From contig JAGKQI010000096.1 in the NCBI GenBank assembly GCA_018806915.1, positions 1,984,001 through 2,048,000 of the forward strand: 64,000 nucleotides of DNA, written 5' to 3'. Positions 9,568-20,398 of the stretch are shown piece after piece. How positions within the stretch are numbered: the first letter of the stretch is position 1; every line of letters begins with the position of its first letter. Under the pieces are notes generated by a model that made no database searches, had not been told where the DNA came from, and worked only from the letters and a program-made list of their open reading frames with translations. The stretch comes from Phytophthora colocasiae. Taxonomy: Eukaryota > Oomycota > Peronosporomycetes > Peronosporales > Peronosporaceae. The translations under genes were made by a program, and so were the position numbers.

Positions 9568-11164
9568 ATGGCAGGACTTGACTGCCCTATGCAGACGAAA
9601 GCGTTCAATCTCTTCTGGTAGGTGACATCCTCGAAAACCTTGTCGAATTTCTACTAACGATTGGCATTTTTCTACTTGTAGGCACAAGGCGGAACTCCGT
9701 CTGGTCAAACAAACGGAACCGGAAGCTCCGGTGTTTGCCATGTCCCGACCGTCATTTTTCGGAGGCCATGAAGAGTTCCTTTTGCAGTATCCAGCTCGAC
9801 TTGAGCCCCCTAGCGAGCGAGATATCTCCCGACATCGTTTTACAGTTCGTCATGGTAAAAAGCGACGGAGTTTCCAAGCACCGGATGCCGCAACGTTCGA
9901 CTCGTGGTTTTCGGCCTTGGAACAGGCACTGGAGCCTGAAAAGGAGTCCGAACAGACCAACACACCCAAGACAACGAGTAGTAATGCAACAACCGCTACA
10001 AGCAGGGCTAGCATGGCCGGTAGTTTTGGAACCAATAGTCAGGACGGAGTGAGCACGGTTGGAAGGTCTGGTACACGTGCTAGTAGTCGAGCGCGGGTGG
10101 GTTCTTTAGCCAGCAGTTGCAGCAGCCAACGCAGCCACGGGTCGCAGCCTAGAGCTCCAGCTTTGAGGCTCACACTGGAGCGACCATGCTTCACGCGCGA
10201 CAAGAACAACTTGAAGCTGATTCGACTGCACCGTCCAGACTGGGCTTTAGCCGCAACAATCACAGGGTCCGATGAGGTTCAAGCTGAAGCTGATGACATT
10301 TTGGACGTACCAGACACAGAAAGCGATGTGGAGGAGCCTGAAGAAGAGATGGACGAAATGTCTGAAGAGGATTCGATTGATACACAGCAAAGAGATTCTC
10401 TTGATGATGATTATGAGGAAGTTGCAGCCGACGGTGATGCCAGTGGTGAGGCTGCAGTTGCTGGAGATGTCGTTGCAGCAGCCATGGAGACGCTTGCTGT
10501 TGCGGTGGTTGCAGATACCTTCAGTTATGAGAAGGAACGAGCTGGAGTTGCTCTCACCAAGAGCGAGGTTGACTGTATCGAGCCAGAGGTTGAGGCAGCC
10601 GTCGAAGCTTTGATTGCTGCGGTGGTTGAAAACAGCAACGATATCGAGACGAGCACTGTTGAAGCATTGTCCAGTGTCAGTGTCGATGCTATTGAGCCAG
10701 AGGCAAAATCAACTGATGAATCGTCCGTCCCCCCAGCGATCAAGGATGAAGATGACACTACACTTGAACCGCCCAATGCAGCTGCAGTCGCTTCTACACC
10801 GCAGAGCCTCAAGAAAGAGTCCACTCCGAAGTCTGCTAAACGATCGTCTGTCAGACGTCAATGGGTTCCACTTGATCCGACCAGCTCGAGGCTCATCTGG
10901 GTCCGTTCCTCAGCTGAAAATGAAGTCAAGTCTGCTCCTCGTAGCAATCCCAAACGGAAAACTATTAAACCCGCGCGCCATTGGGTCCCTGTGGACCCAA
11001 GCAGCACTCGACTCGTCTGGATTCGGCGAGTTGAAAGTGCTGCTCGGAAGGAATCGCGATACAAAGCCGCTTCCAGCACCCGCAAATGGATCCCTCTTGA
11101 CCCAACCAACTCGAACTTCATCTGGGTCCGACGTCAGGTCGTTCCCATTGCGACCGTCGCTTAG
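9568..11164 (+). CDS. PH-like protein with acidic centre and three C-terminal W-P-D-P repeats
   Basis: Exon 1 (9568-9617) and exon 2 (9682-11164) join through a 64-base intron (GTAGGT donor, CTACTAAC branch, TTGTAG acceptor) into 510 aa. The N-terminal about 95 residues end in HRFTVRHGKKRRSFQ...FDSWFSALEQAL, matching the last strands and C-terminal helix of a pleckstrin homology domain; the front half is weak. A Ser/Thr-rich linker and a long acidic region follow. The last 105 residues hold three copies of R-x-W-[VI]-P-x-D-P-[ST]-x-[ST]-x3-[IV]-W-[VI]-R at about 10857, 10976 and 11081. PH domains bind phosphoinositides or protein partners; function here is unknown. An additional upstream exon is possible because the frame before 9568 is closed by a stop at 9537. 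Confidence 0.65.
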
Positions 11165-11231
11165 CGTCACTGAATTCAACAAACTCTATGTTCTTTAAAA
11201 CTCTAGCTCGTTCACTTTAACTCTAGCTCGT

Positions 11232-13063
11232 TTACCTTTGGCTGGTCTCCCAGTTGCTCGCTTCGTACACTGGAACGTCGGCCTTAGGCAACGTCTTGCC
11301 CAGAATGAGGTCGGCCGCCTTCTCCGCGATCATGATCACGGCCGCGTTCGTGTTGCCACTCACAATGTTAGGCATAACCGATGCATCTACAACACGCAGA
11401 CCTTCCAGTCCGTGCACACGCGTCTGCGGGTCGACCACGGAATTCTCGTCGACGCCCATACGAGCCGTCGAGCACACGTGGAATTCAGGGCCGGCATATT
11501 TCCGCAACCACGCGTCGATCTCATCATCCGACTGTACACTGTCCTTGGGAGAGATACCAGGGCCACGGAACTCCTCGAAAGAGCTCTGCGCGAAGATCTC
11601 CCGAGTCAACTTAACGCTTTCTCGAAGAGTGACTCTCTTCTCTTCCTCCGCCAAGTACTTGGGGTCCACAATTGGGTACTCACGCGGGTTGGAGCTGCGC
11701 AGCTTCAGCGTTCCGTTATTGGACCCACGCATCAATGCGATGTGGCCACTCATGGCGTGACCAATGTCTTCGCGCAACTGGCAGCGCTGATCCACTGCGC
11801 AAGGACTGAAAATGACTTGGAGATCCGGCTGCGACTTGCCCGGTGCACTGGAAAACCGCAGTAGCAAATGTCAGTACAATGTTCACAAGGTAACCAGGAG
11901 GATACACAGACGTACGTTCGGATGAATCCGCCCACTTCGCAGTGCGGGGTGGCGCCTGGACCAGTCTTGGATGTCAGCCACTCGTAGCCAATCTTGAGGA
12001 CGTTGCCAGGGTAATGCTTGGAGGCGTTGTACAGGGTAACTGGTTGTTTGCAGGAGAACTGGAGGTTAACTCCGACGTGGTCCTCCATGTTCTGCCCAAC
12101 GGCGGGAAGGTGGTGCACCAGAGGAACATCAACTTTCTTTAGGTGATCTGCATCTCCCACACCCGACAGCATCAATACCTGAGGAGTGTTAATCGCACCA
12201 CCGGAAAGAATCACTTCCTTCCCCGATGAGATTTTGGATACTTTCTTCGATTTGCTGTCTTCAATCTCGATCCCCACCGCTTTCTTACCGTCGAACAGCA
12301 CCTTATTGACGTACGTGTCCGTAATAACAGTCAAGTTGTTGCGGTCCATGACCGGGTGCAAGAAAGCTGAGGACGCACTGCACCGTTGACCCTGGTGAAT
12401 GGTCAAGTCGTGCCAGCCAAAGCCTTCTTGCTGGTAGCCGTTCAGGTCTTCCGTGTACGGGTAACCAGCCTCCATCGCAGAATCAAGGAAGGCCTGGAAC
12501 AGAGGCTGATTCTTCTGCGTATTCCGAACCAAGTGGAGGGGACCATCGACGCCTCGGTATTCATCCCCGCCAAGCTGGCAGTTCTCCGAGCGCTTGAAAT
12601 ACGGCAAACAGTCAGCGTAACTCCAGCCCTCTGCACCTTTGGACTGCCACTCGTCGTAGTCCTTAGCGTGTCCTCGGCTGTACATCATAGCATTGAGGGA
12701 AGAGGAACCGCCGAGGACTCGGCCACTTGGGTATCGGACACGTCGGTTGTTGAGGAATTCTTGAGGCTCAGTGGAGAAGTTCCAGTTGTACCGCTCGTCC
12801 CCGAGGTTGATGGGCACAGCCGCCGGCATGTTGATGAGGAACGAGTCCCATCGCTTGCGGTCACTGGGACCAGCTTCCACCAGCAACACCTTGTTGTTAG
12901 GATCGGCGCTCAAGCGGTTGGCGAGCACGCAACCAGCAGAGCCTGCACCGACAATGACGTAGTCGAATTCACCCAAAGTCGCAGAGGACGTAAAAGCTCT
13001 AGATGAAGAGGTCAAGAAGCCATGACAAGCAGCAGTTTCGAGGCGCAGCGCGTGACGAAGCAT
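11232..13063 (-). CDS. GMC-family FAD oxidoreductase, choline-dehydrogenase-like (copy 1)
   Basis: Exons 11916-13063 and 11232-11847 join through a 68-base intron (GTACGT...TTTCCAG) to 587 aa. The start at 13063 (MLRHALRLETAACHGF) gives an Arg-rich mitochondrial-type presequence and aligns with the paralog at 16092; an upstream in-frame Met at 13123 is less likely. Visible motifs are the FAD-binding VIVGAGSAGCVLANRL, GMC signature 1 (GRVLGGSSSLNAM), signature 2 (GGAINTPQVLMLSG) and the C-terminal catalytic pair His in FHVCSTARMG and Asn in SGNTNAAV. Family members oxidise alcohols such as choline; the exact substrate cannot be read. It shares strand and layout with the paralog 1.3 kb upstream, indicating tandem duplication. 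Confidence 0.85.
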
Positions 13064-13549
13064 CGTTCCAGAAGCGATGTTTGGCTCGCGGGGGGCAGGT
13101 CCAGGAATGGAGCTACAGTACACGTCAGTCTCGAGGACCTGGTCCCGAATTGACGATTCGCCGAATCATTCGGGCTGTAGCGTCGACGCCTTGTGTGCTC
13201 CCTCGATTTGCCAGATGTGACTCATGGTGATCCATTCTAAGTTTTTCGCCGTTTGGTTCGAACTTCCAAGGTGGAGGGAGTTCTCTTTTCGAGTGAGAAG
13301 AGAACGTCTCTCTTGAAGAGGTCATGTATTGCAGTCATTAATGACAATCATGATGTTCAACGTCAAGTTGTCGTTCGCGCCCATTAACACGCCCATGCGT
13401 TCTCCTCACGTTTACCGTAAACTTTAGGCTGTACATGTACATGTATCAACATGGGAGACAGTTTTAAAGAGAAACATTATTGTAGTACGCACGAAAGAGA
13501 ATTCGCTGGCCAACACGTACACCTCACTCTTTCAGACTGCAGTGGAGCT
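13064..13549. other. intergenic region
   Basis: 5' flank of GMC copy 1 and 3' flank of the RxLR effector gene. Short open frames only; a small direct repeat of gtacatgtacatgta is near 13431-13445. No gene supported. Confidence 0.4.
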
Positions 13550-13900
13550 TTACTTGGCTTTCCTCTTTTCGTAGTACGCTTCGTATCTCATCCAGACCTT
13601 GTAGTTGGGGTTCTCGATGATGATTGAGCGGTCCATCCCCTTGAAGAAGTCCTCGTAGACGTAGTTAGGACTCCGCTTCATCGCGTACCAGTAACGGAAT
13701 TTCAACTTTTCCACGAAGGAGCTTTCGTCGTCACTGGCTGCTGCACGTAGAAGTCTTTGGTCATTCTGCTCGGTCGTAAGCGAGTGAGTCGACAGTTGGT
13801 TTTCAGCTGACGTCAACTTGGCCTGTTCGGAGGCGACAACGGAGTCGGTACTTGCAACGAAGGCGACAACAGCCGCCAACACGACGTAGGCGAAGCGCAT
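13550..13900 (-). CDS. Candidate RxLR effector
   Basis: RxLR effectors are secreted oomycete proteins that enter plant cells and modulate immunity. From the ATG at 13900 the product is 116 aa: a signal peptide (MRFAYVVLAAVVAFVASTDSVVAS), RLLR at residues 49-52 within the usual 30-60 window, and an acidic DDESS 5 residues later as a degenerate dEER. The 60-residue effector part is rich in Tyr/Trp/Lys (FRYWYAMKRSPNYVY, YKVWMRYEAYYEKRKAK), which may form one short helical W/Y-type unit. An upstream in-frame Met at 14041 would hide the signal peptide and is rejected. It sits between two GMC oxidoreductases and on the same strand. Host target unknown. Confidence 0.75.
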   Translation of the reverse strand: MRFAYVVLAAVVAFVASTDSVVASEQAKLTSAENQLSTHSLTTEQNDQRLLRAAASDDESSFVEKLKFRYWYAMKRSPNYVYEDFFKGMDRSIIIENPNYKVWMRYEAYYEKRKAK

Positions 13901-14343
13901 GATGTCGTAGTACAAGGGTCGTCCTTCGGGTCTTGTGAGCTGGAGAGCAGATTGCGAACTGGCTGAATGGAGACAGAAGCGAAAAGGTCGACCTGCCACA
14001 GCAAAGCCCGAGATAACAGCGATTAATAATGAGGGTTTCATGGCATTACTGTTCCTGTGTGCATCCCATGGCTATGCATGCCATGCGAACGATGCGCTGC
14101 TGTATCTTCAGCAAACGACGAAGAAACTAAACTGTGGCCGAAGCTTACATGTAATTAGTACAAGTGCATGTACCAGCACACACTTTCAAGTTTCGCGTCA
14201 AATCTTCCGAAATTCATGTTGACTTGACGCAGTCTTACTTACCTCTCTCTAGTTCTGCAAAGTATTGAAGAATATCACTTCCATTGACACCACTCCAGCT
14301 AATGAGGAGCGCGTACTTGCGGTTGATCAGAGTTTCAACAACT
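13901..14343. other. intergenic region, effector upstream flank
   Basis: Contains the 5' flank of the RxLR gene, with an oomycete initiator-like CCATTCAG on the minus strand about 60-70 bases before its ATG, and the 3' flank of GMC copy 2. No further gene seen. Confidence 0.4.
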
Positions 14344-16092
14344 TTATCTCTGGCTGGTCTCCCAGTTCTTCGGCTGGTAAACTGGCGCTGTGGACTTGGG
14401 CAGAGGAGTCTTGCCCAGGATGATATCGGCAGCCTTCTCAGCGATCATGATGGTCGGGCCGTTCAGGTTGCCGCTCACGATGTTCGGCATGATGGACGCG
14501 TCCACCACGCGCAGGTTCTCGACGCCGTGCACGCGCGTCAGCGGATCCACCACCGTGTTATCGTCCACACCCATACGGTTCGTGCACGACGGATGGTACG
14601 CGCTCTCCGTGTTCTCGCGGATCCACTCGTCGATCTGAGCGTCCGTCTGGACATCCTTAGACGGCGAAATCGGGTCACCACGGTACTCGTCCAGCGTCTG
14701 CTGCTCCAGGATCTCACGCGTGAGCTTCACACCATTGCGCATATCCACAAGGTCCTCCTCCACGCTCAGGTAGTTGGGCTCAATGATCGGGTGCTCGTGT
14801 GGGTTGTTGCTACGCAGCTTCAGCCAGCCACGGCTCTTGGCACGCATCGGCGAGCAATGAGCCTGCATGGCGTGGTAAGGCCCGGGGGTGAGCTGGCCCG
14901 TGAGTGAACCAGGCAGGAAATGATACTGCAGATCCGGGTGACGCTTACCGGGGGCACTACGAATGAATCCACCGGATTCGAGGTGGGCGGACGCTCCCAA
15001 GCCAGTCTGACGGAAGATCCATTCGAGACCAATGGAAACCATCTTGTGCGGGTACTTCCACGTCGCGTTGTGCAGCGTGATCGGCTTCTTGCACATGTAC
15101 TGGATGTACAGATCCAGGTGGTCCTCCATGTTCTGTCCGACGGCCGGCAGATGCTGCACCACAGGCACACCCACTTCCTTCAGGTGATCGGCATCGCCGA
15201 TTCCTGAGAGCATGAGCAGCTGGGGCGAGTTGATCGCACCACCGGACAGAATAACCTCCTTGGCGGCGCGCACCTGTTTGGTCGTCTTCTTCTTACGGTC
15301 CTCCGTTTCCACACCCACAGCCTTCTTGCCTTCGAACACCACCTTACTCACAAAAGTATCTGTGACCACTGTAAGGTTGGGGCGTTTCATGGCTGGACGC
15401 AGATACGCAGACGCTGTACTCCATCGGAATCCCTTCCAGACGGTCATGTCCATCCAGCCGAAACCTTCTTGCTGGTAGCCATTCATGTCCTCCGTGAAGG
15501 GGTAACCAGCCTGCACGCCAGCATCAATGAACTTCTTAAACAGGATCTGGTCCTTCTGGTTGCCACGGATGACGTACAGAGGTCCGTCTCCGCCCCGGTA
15601 GTCATCCGGGCCAAGTTCGTGGTTCTGAGCTTTGCGGAAGTACGGCAAACAGTCCGCATAGCTCCAGCCATCAGCTCCACTGCTGTGCCAGTCATCGTAG
15701 TCGTACGCGTGGCCTCGGATGTAGACCATTGCGTTGAGCGACGAGGAACCGCCAAGCACGCGGCCTCGCGGCCAGGGCAGGCTGCGGCCGTTCAAGTTCT
15801 TCTGGGGCTCAGTATGGTAGTACCAGTTGTACTTGTCATTGGCCAGGTTGTACGTCAATGCAGCGGGCATGTGGATCTTCCAACTGTCCCATTTGGTGCG
15901 GTCGTTGGGGCCCGTTTCGACCAAAAGTACTTTATTGTTCGGGTCCTCCGTCAAGCGGTTCGCCAATACGCAGCCAGCCGAGCCACCACCCACGATCACG
16001 TAATCGTATTCAGCATTAGCGGCGGAGCTCAGCGAACGCGCAGCAATGGCGCGCGGCCGGGAGGTGGCGGAACGGAGCGAGTGACGCAGCAT
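14344..16092 (-). CDS. GMC-family FAD oxidoreductase, choline-dehydrogenase-like (copy 2)
   Basis: A single exon encodes 582 aa from the ATG at 16092 (MLRHSLRSATSRPRAIAARS), an Arg/Ser-rich mitochondrial presequence ending near SSAANAEYDY; an in-frame Met at 16173 is possible but breaks the match to copy 1. The FAD motif VIVGGGSAGCVLANRL, signature 1 (GRVLGGSSSLNAM), signature 2 (GGAINSPQLLMLSGIG), the catalytic His in YHPSCTNRMG and the Asn in SGNLNGPT are all present. Copy 1 has FHVCSTARMG at the same place. The intron of copy 1 lies where this gene reads FIRSAPGKR without interruption, so the copies differ by an intron gain or loss. Likely alcohol or choline oxidation in mitochondria; substrate inferred from family only. 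Confidence 0.88.
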   Translation of the reverse strand: MLRHSLRSATSRPRAIAARSLSSAANAEYDYVIVGGGSAGCVLANRLTEDPNNKVLLVETGPNDRTKWDSWKIHMPAALTYNLANDKYNWYYHTEPQKNLNGRSLPWPRGRVLGGSSSLNAMVYIRGHAYDYDDWHSSGADGWSYADCLPYFRKAQNHELGPDDYRGGDGPLYVIRGNQKDQILFKKFIDAGVQAGYPFTEDMNGYQQEGFGWMDMTVWKGFRWSTASAYLRPAMKRPNLTVVTDTFVSKVVFEGKKAVGVETEDRKKKTTKQVRAAKEVILSGGAINSPQLLMLSGIGDADHLKEVGVPVVQHLPAVGQNMEDHLDLYIQYMCKKPITLHNATWKYPHKMVSIGLEWIFRQTGLGASAHLESGGFIRSAPGKRHPDLQYHFLPGSLTGQLTPGPYHAMQAHCSPMRAKSRGWLKLRSNNPHEHPIIEPNYLSVEEDLVDMRNGVKLTREILEQQTLDEYRGDPISPSKDVQTDAQIDEWIRENTESAYHPSCTNRMGVDDNTVVDPLTRVHGVENLRVVDASIMPNIVSGNLNGPTIMIAEKAADIILGKTPLPKSTAPVYQPKNWETSQR

Positions 16093-17085
16093 TTGGGGGC
16101 AGTTCAACTTGTGCGGTCGCGAGCCAATCTTGGAATGACGTATGGCGAGAGGGATGAGATCGCTTTCGGCCAATAGGGTGAGAGAGACGCGCGGATTGGA
16201 GGAAAATCAAGGCAACTGCTGCTTTGGCAGCCAGTACTTAGTATGCAGGAGTAAAGATGAGGTGGGTTGGAAAGATGAAAGAGGTTCCGTGGCCAGGAGG
16301 GGGTTCCTATGTTTGCAGTGTGGGTCCGACGCTAGCGTTGACGTTGATCTGCTCGAGGTATTGCTACATGTCGCAGTGCCATTTTGTCACTAAAGAGAGG
16401 ATTATGTGTCACTGAAGAGGGGATTTCGACGATCAGGCTTTATTTCGCTGCTCGGCTCAAAGAGATACGGAGCAAGAAGCCATCTTAGCCACAGCTGGGT
16501 GGTTGACACACCAAAGATTGCTGTGAAAACCATAACGAGAGCTCATTGCGGTTGCTACGTGTTGGCAGGGCAACGCTTTAGTGCAGATATGCTGCTGAAA
16601 GTACATGTATTGCTGTCTGCTGGAACTTGTGGTTCAATGGGACAGACGACGGCCGCCATCTTGCGCTTGGACAGTCTTCCAGACGCTGTGAGAAATTAAG
16701 ATCACTGGTCTGCCGTCGGAATCATGACAAAGCGGCTGGCTGCCATCGTTTTAGCATCGTGGAGGAGACAGCTGACGGTGGTGATACCTGTAACTGCATG
16801 CCTGCAGTTGGAGGTGTGCGTACGTGTCTAAACTGTAGCGCAGCGATAAGCCAGTGGTGGCTGCGGCCCGAGTACTATTCAAAATTAATTCTGGCGAGTG
16901 CCCAACGACTTTCAACAGTCCCAACGTAATAGCTCGCGTGGTATCTTACCCCCATCAGGAAAGTGCTCAAACCCAAGAGAGGAAGGCGACGCACAGCACC
17001 TTCGCGTCGACGTTTACATGAAGATCTCTCCACACAAACGTTACCGTAATGGTCGGTCCACCCACGAGTCTTCAGTACAGTCTTC
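16093..17085. other. intergenic region between GMC copy 2 and the Gypsy element
   Basis: About 1 kb without a supported gene. Open frames of 80-112 codons lack domains or splice continuity. The right end is the pre-insertion flank of the Gypsy element, which continues at 27,086 in front of the first CLC gene. Confidence 0.45.
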
Positions 17086-17089
17086 AGTT

Positions 17090-17949
17090 TGTAGCGGGTT
17101 GGATTGGGAGACGACGGCGGACGGCGAACCTAAGGACAGCGAACCTAAGGACGATGAGGAGAACGAGTCGACCATGAAGCGCGTGGTTGAAGGACGGCAC
17201 CAGCACAGTGCAGACGGGGAGGTCCAACGGGACTAGGAACGACGAATGAGCATCGAGCGCAGCGCGCTGCTGAGCTGTTGATTGGGTGTTGATGCCTGCG
17301 GAGGGATTGCTCGACGGAGGCCGTGTAGCGGAAGTGGTACAACGCGAGGTACGCGCAGTGAGAGCGGCTGCACGGAGGAGCGGTTTTGATGGGCAGTTTG
17401 GAATTCGCCACCGAGGGCGCAGAGTTCGGAATTTGCCACGACGGGCAAAGGACGATTGAGGAATCGAGGAGAAGGGCGCAGAGACCCTTAGACGTGGACG
17501 TGGGGCTGCAAGTCTTCAGCGACTTCGAGAAGAAGGGCGCTTTCTGACGGTGGAGCGGGAACGAGGAACTGGCGGACGACGATCGGGCTGGAGTGGCGCT
17601 GGACGTTGTTGGCGGGCTGGAACCTGGGGAACGACTTGGAGCGGAAGCGAGGAACTGGCGGACGACAACCGGGCTGGAGTGGCGCTGGGCGTTGTTGGCG
17701 GGCTGGAACCTGGTGGACGACCTGCCGGACGAACCGTAGGAGACTCAGCAGTTGAGGTAGACGTGTATTGAGAGGTTAATAAATAGGATCGACCGTACCG
17801 TGTTACGGGAGATCCGGCGCAGTACCAAGTGGGTGCTGTTGGCCAGTGGACGAGTTGAGAAACAAGTAAACGCCTGTTCGTCGCCCTAGGACGGCAGCGG
17901 GCTATACGACACGCCCAACTAGCCGGGCGAGATAAGAGGCTACGCTACA
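17090..17949 (+). repeat. 5' LTR of the Gypsy element
   Basis: 860 bp, TGTAGCG...CGCTACA. Contains two imperfect internal copies of a roughly 100-bp GC-rich unit around 17560-17720 (gaactggcggacgac...gctggaacctgg) and a TTAATAAATAGG candidate transcription signal near 17775. Confidence 0.95.
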
Positions 17950-20363
17950 TGGTGGTCATACAGGGGCCGAGGTTGAGACAACGAGGCGTAGAACGTATGA
18001 AGACGATAACGATGACGACAACATCCGAGACGGCCAAGCGGGCAACGAAGGCGAAACGGCCCAAGTCGAAGTCAAGCGCTGAGCGTGAACGGAAAAACGA
18101 AGATGACGAGCCCGGTGAGGAAATTCACGACGACGAAGGGGAGCAGTCGACCCCAGAAGCTTCGCGCATGGTACTCAGGAGTCAGGCGACGGAGCACACC
18201 ACCGAGCCGAGGCGTGAGGCAGTAGACGAGGGGCAGGCGGCACTCGATGAGACCTTGGCACTGGCAGGGCAAATAGTAGCTGATATCCAAGCGCGCGAAG
18301 CAGAGTCGCAGGTGTCGCGGGGCGAAGAGGAAGCGTTGGACGCAGAAAGACTTGGTGACGGCCGTGACGGACGTGAACCAGACCAGCAAGCGAGAGTCGG
18401 CCACGAGGAGCCGAGCTTGGAAAACGTTACGGCACTGCTGCGAGAATTGGCCACCCACGTAGCAGAGCTGAAGGCTGGGCGAGCAAGACCACCCCGACGA
18501 GGGCGAGATGAGCAAGGACCGACTCTGCAGCCGCACGACGACGAAGTAGACACCGCTCCTGAAGAAGAGGTACTGGGACAGGGCAATGCGAACGAAGAGA
18601 CCCCACGGCGAGAAGTGATCAACGACGGAAGTCGTAGAGCTGGCCGGCAACGCCGAGATGGAGACGATGGACGCGGACGCAGACCCAGGTACCGAGACGG
18701 GCGGCGCTCAGCTGGACGCGAACGACGACGACGTGATGAAGATGCCCAACGCGAGCGACGGCGTAGCCGGGAACGCCATGAACGCCGAAGAGAGCGGCGA
18801 CAAATTCGTGCGGGAGGAGACCCACCCGACGACGAGGGAAGTTCGGGAGACTCCGACGACGATGGACGCCGACGGGGACCAGCCAGACGCGGCGACGGCG
18901 ATGATAATGACAGTAGTTCCGGCGATAGCTCCAGTGATAGCAGCTCCAGTGGCAGCAGCAACGAAGACGGCGATAGTGACGCGAGTCGAGGGGCACGTAG
19001 ACGACGCGACCACCGTCGACGCGAGCCGCGGCGAGACCAGCATGAACGGCGCGGCCGGCACGAACGGCGAGATAGGCGAAGACGACGTGAGCGGCGCGAG
19101 AGCGAAGAACGTGACGAACGGCGAAGACGAACGGGTCGACGCAACATCAGGGACTTGAGTTGCCTACGTTCACGCCATCCGCGAGAGTATCTGTGACGAC
19201 GTGGATAGATCGGGTGGATCTTGCGCTGCAGGGGCGCGTGAATCCGGACGAGGCGAGTGGTCGGATAGAGCGCTGTACTTTATCCTGGGAACAAACTACT
19301 TGAGAATGCAGCACGCTGGTGGGTGAACGCCGACAGGAGACTGACGAGAGAACAGCGTACCTGGACGAATCTGAAGCGCAGCTTGCTAAGAAGATACGCG
19401 CCACCACAGGATCTCGCCGAGGCAGAATGGAGAGTGAACTCGAGAGCGATGATGGCGGGAGAAACGTACGCGGATTTCGCAGCCGGTCTGAGAGATGCAG
19501 CAGATAGGAACGCGGTCGAAGAACGGGTGTTCCTGGCGCAATTCTACAGGAATCTGGACCGGACGACGAGACAACTGGTGAAGCAGCCGCCGGCTCCGCA
19601 GACGCTCGAGGAGGCTGTGGACAAGGCGACGGAGCTGAGCGATCCCATGGACAACGTAGCAAGGGGAATGCGAGCCATCGGACAACCTTTTCCTCCAGCG
19701 CCAGGTGCTCAGTTGATGCAAGTGAACGGACCGAACGGAACGACAGTGTTGATACCTGGGGTCGGTGGTATCGCAATACCAGAAGGAGCAGCAGCAGGGA
19801 CCGCGGGAGATGCGCATGAGAGCCAGAGAGTACAGACGGAGGAAGAGCAGTTGGCTCTCTTCACCAATCCGCAGGGCGTGTACAACAGGTTGACGGGCGT
19901 GAATCAGCCGATCCCCGGCAGAGAATGGACTGGACGACAGTGGGAACCGAAGGCAACTGGGAAGCGACGTGCTAGGAACCCTCCGACGAAAGAACAGAAG
20001 CAGCCGTCCAAGCGACACAAAGGGAATAAGCAGGAGACTACGAAGCCGGCGACAGCAACGCAGGCGAATGCAGCGGCTCCGACGGCACCGATTTTACAAG
20101 TAGCAGCGGGCGAACGGCGTGTAGAAGCACAAACGGCGGCGAAGACTCAAGCGGCGACTGGTTCAACGTTGAGCACGGGATGCCGAAGATGCGGGAAGCA
20201 AGGTCACTGGGTGATGCAATGTCCCGACACACCGAGGTGCTATGCGTGCAACAACTCGGGACACTATGCGCGCGATTGCCCGGACAAGGACGCGAAGGCA
20301 CGTAACGACGAGTACCTGAAGCAGAGAGGTCAAGCACGAGGAACGACGCCGGGAAACGAGTAG
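17949..20363 (+). pseudogene. Gag of the Gypsy element, split by frame breaks
   Basis: The first open part (17949-19196) is an extremely Arg/Glu/Asp-rich region with Ser tracts. The second (19323-20363) has the core capsid-like region (RTWTNLKRSLLRRYAPP, FLAQFYRNLDRTTRQLV) and two CCHC zinc knuckles, CRRCGKQGHWVMQC and CYACNNSGHYARDC. Between 19150 and 19325 the recognisable capsid sequence continues through all three frames, implying about three single-base shifts. These may be mutations or sequence errors. Gag would package the element RNA; as read here it cannot be made as one protein. Confidence 0.8.
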
Positions 20364-20398
20364 CGAGCGGCGTTGAGGGGATACGGCGTTCGAGTGCA

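Noticed and set aside
13901..14041. N-terminal extension of the RxLR effector from the Met at 14041
   Set aside because: It would bury the signal peptide; the Met at 13900 gives the standard effector layout.
12386..16176. Plus-strand frames of about 206 and 235 codons opposite the GMC genes
   Set aside because: Antisense to clear FAD oxidoreductase exons; no domain of their own.
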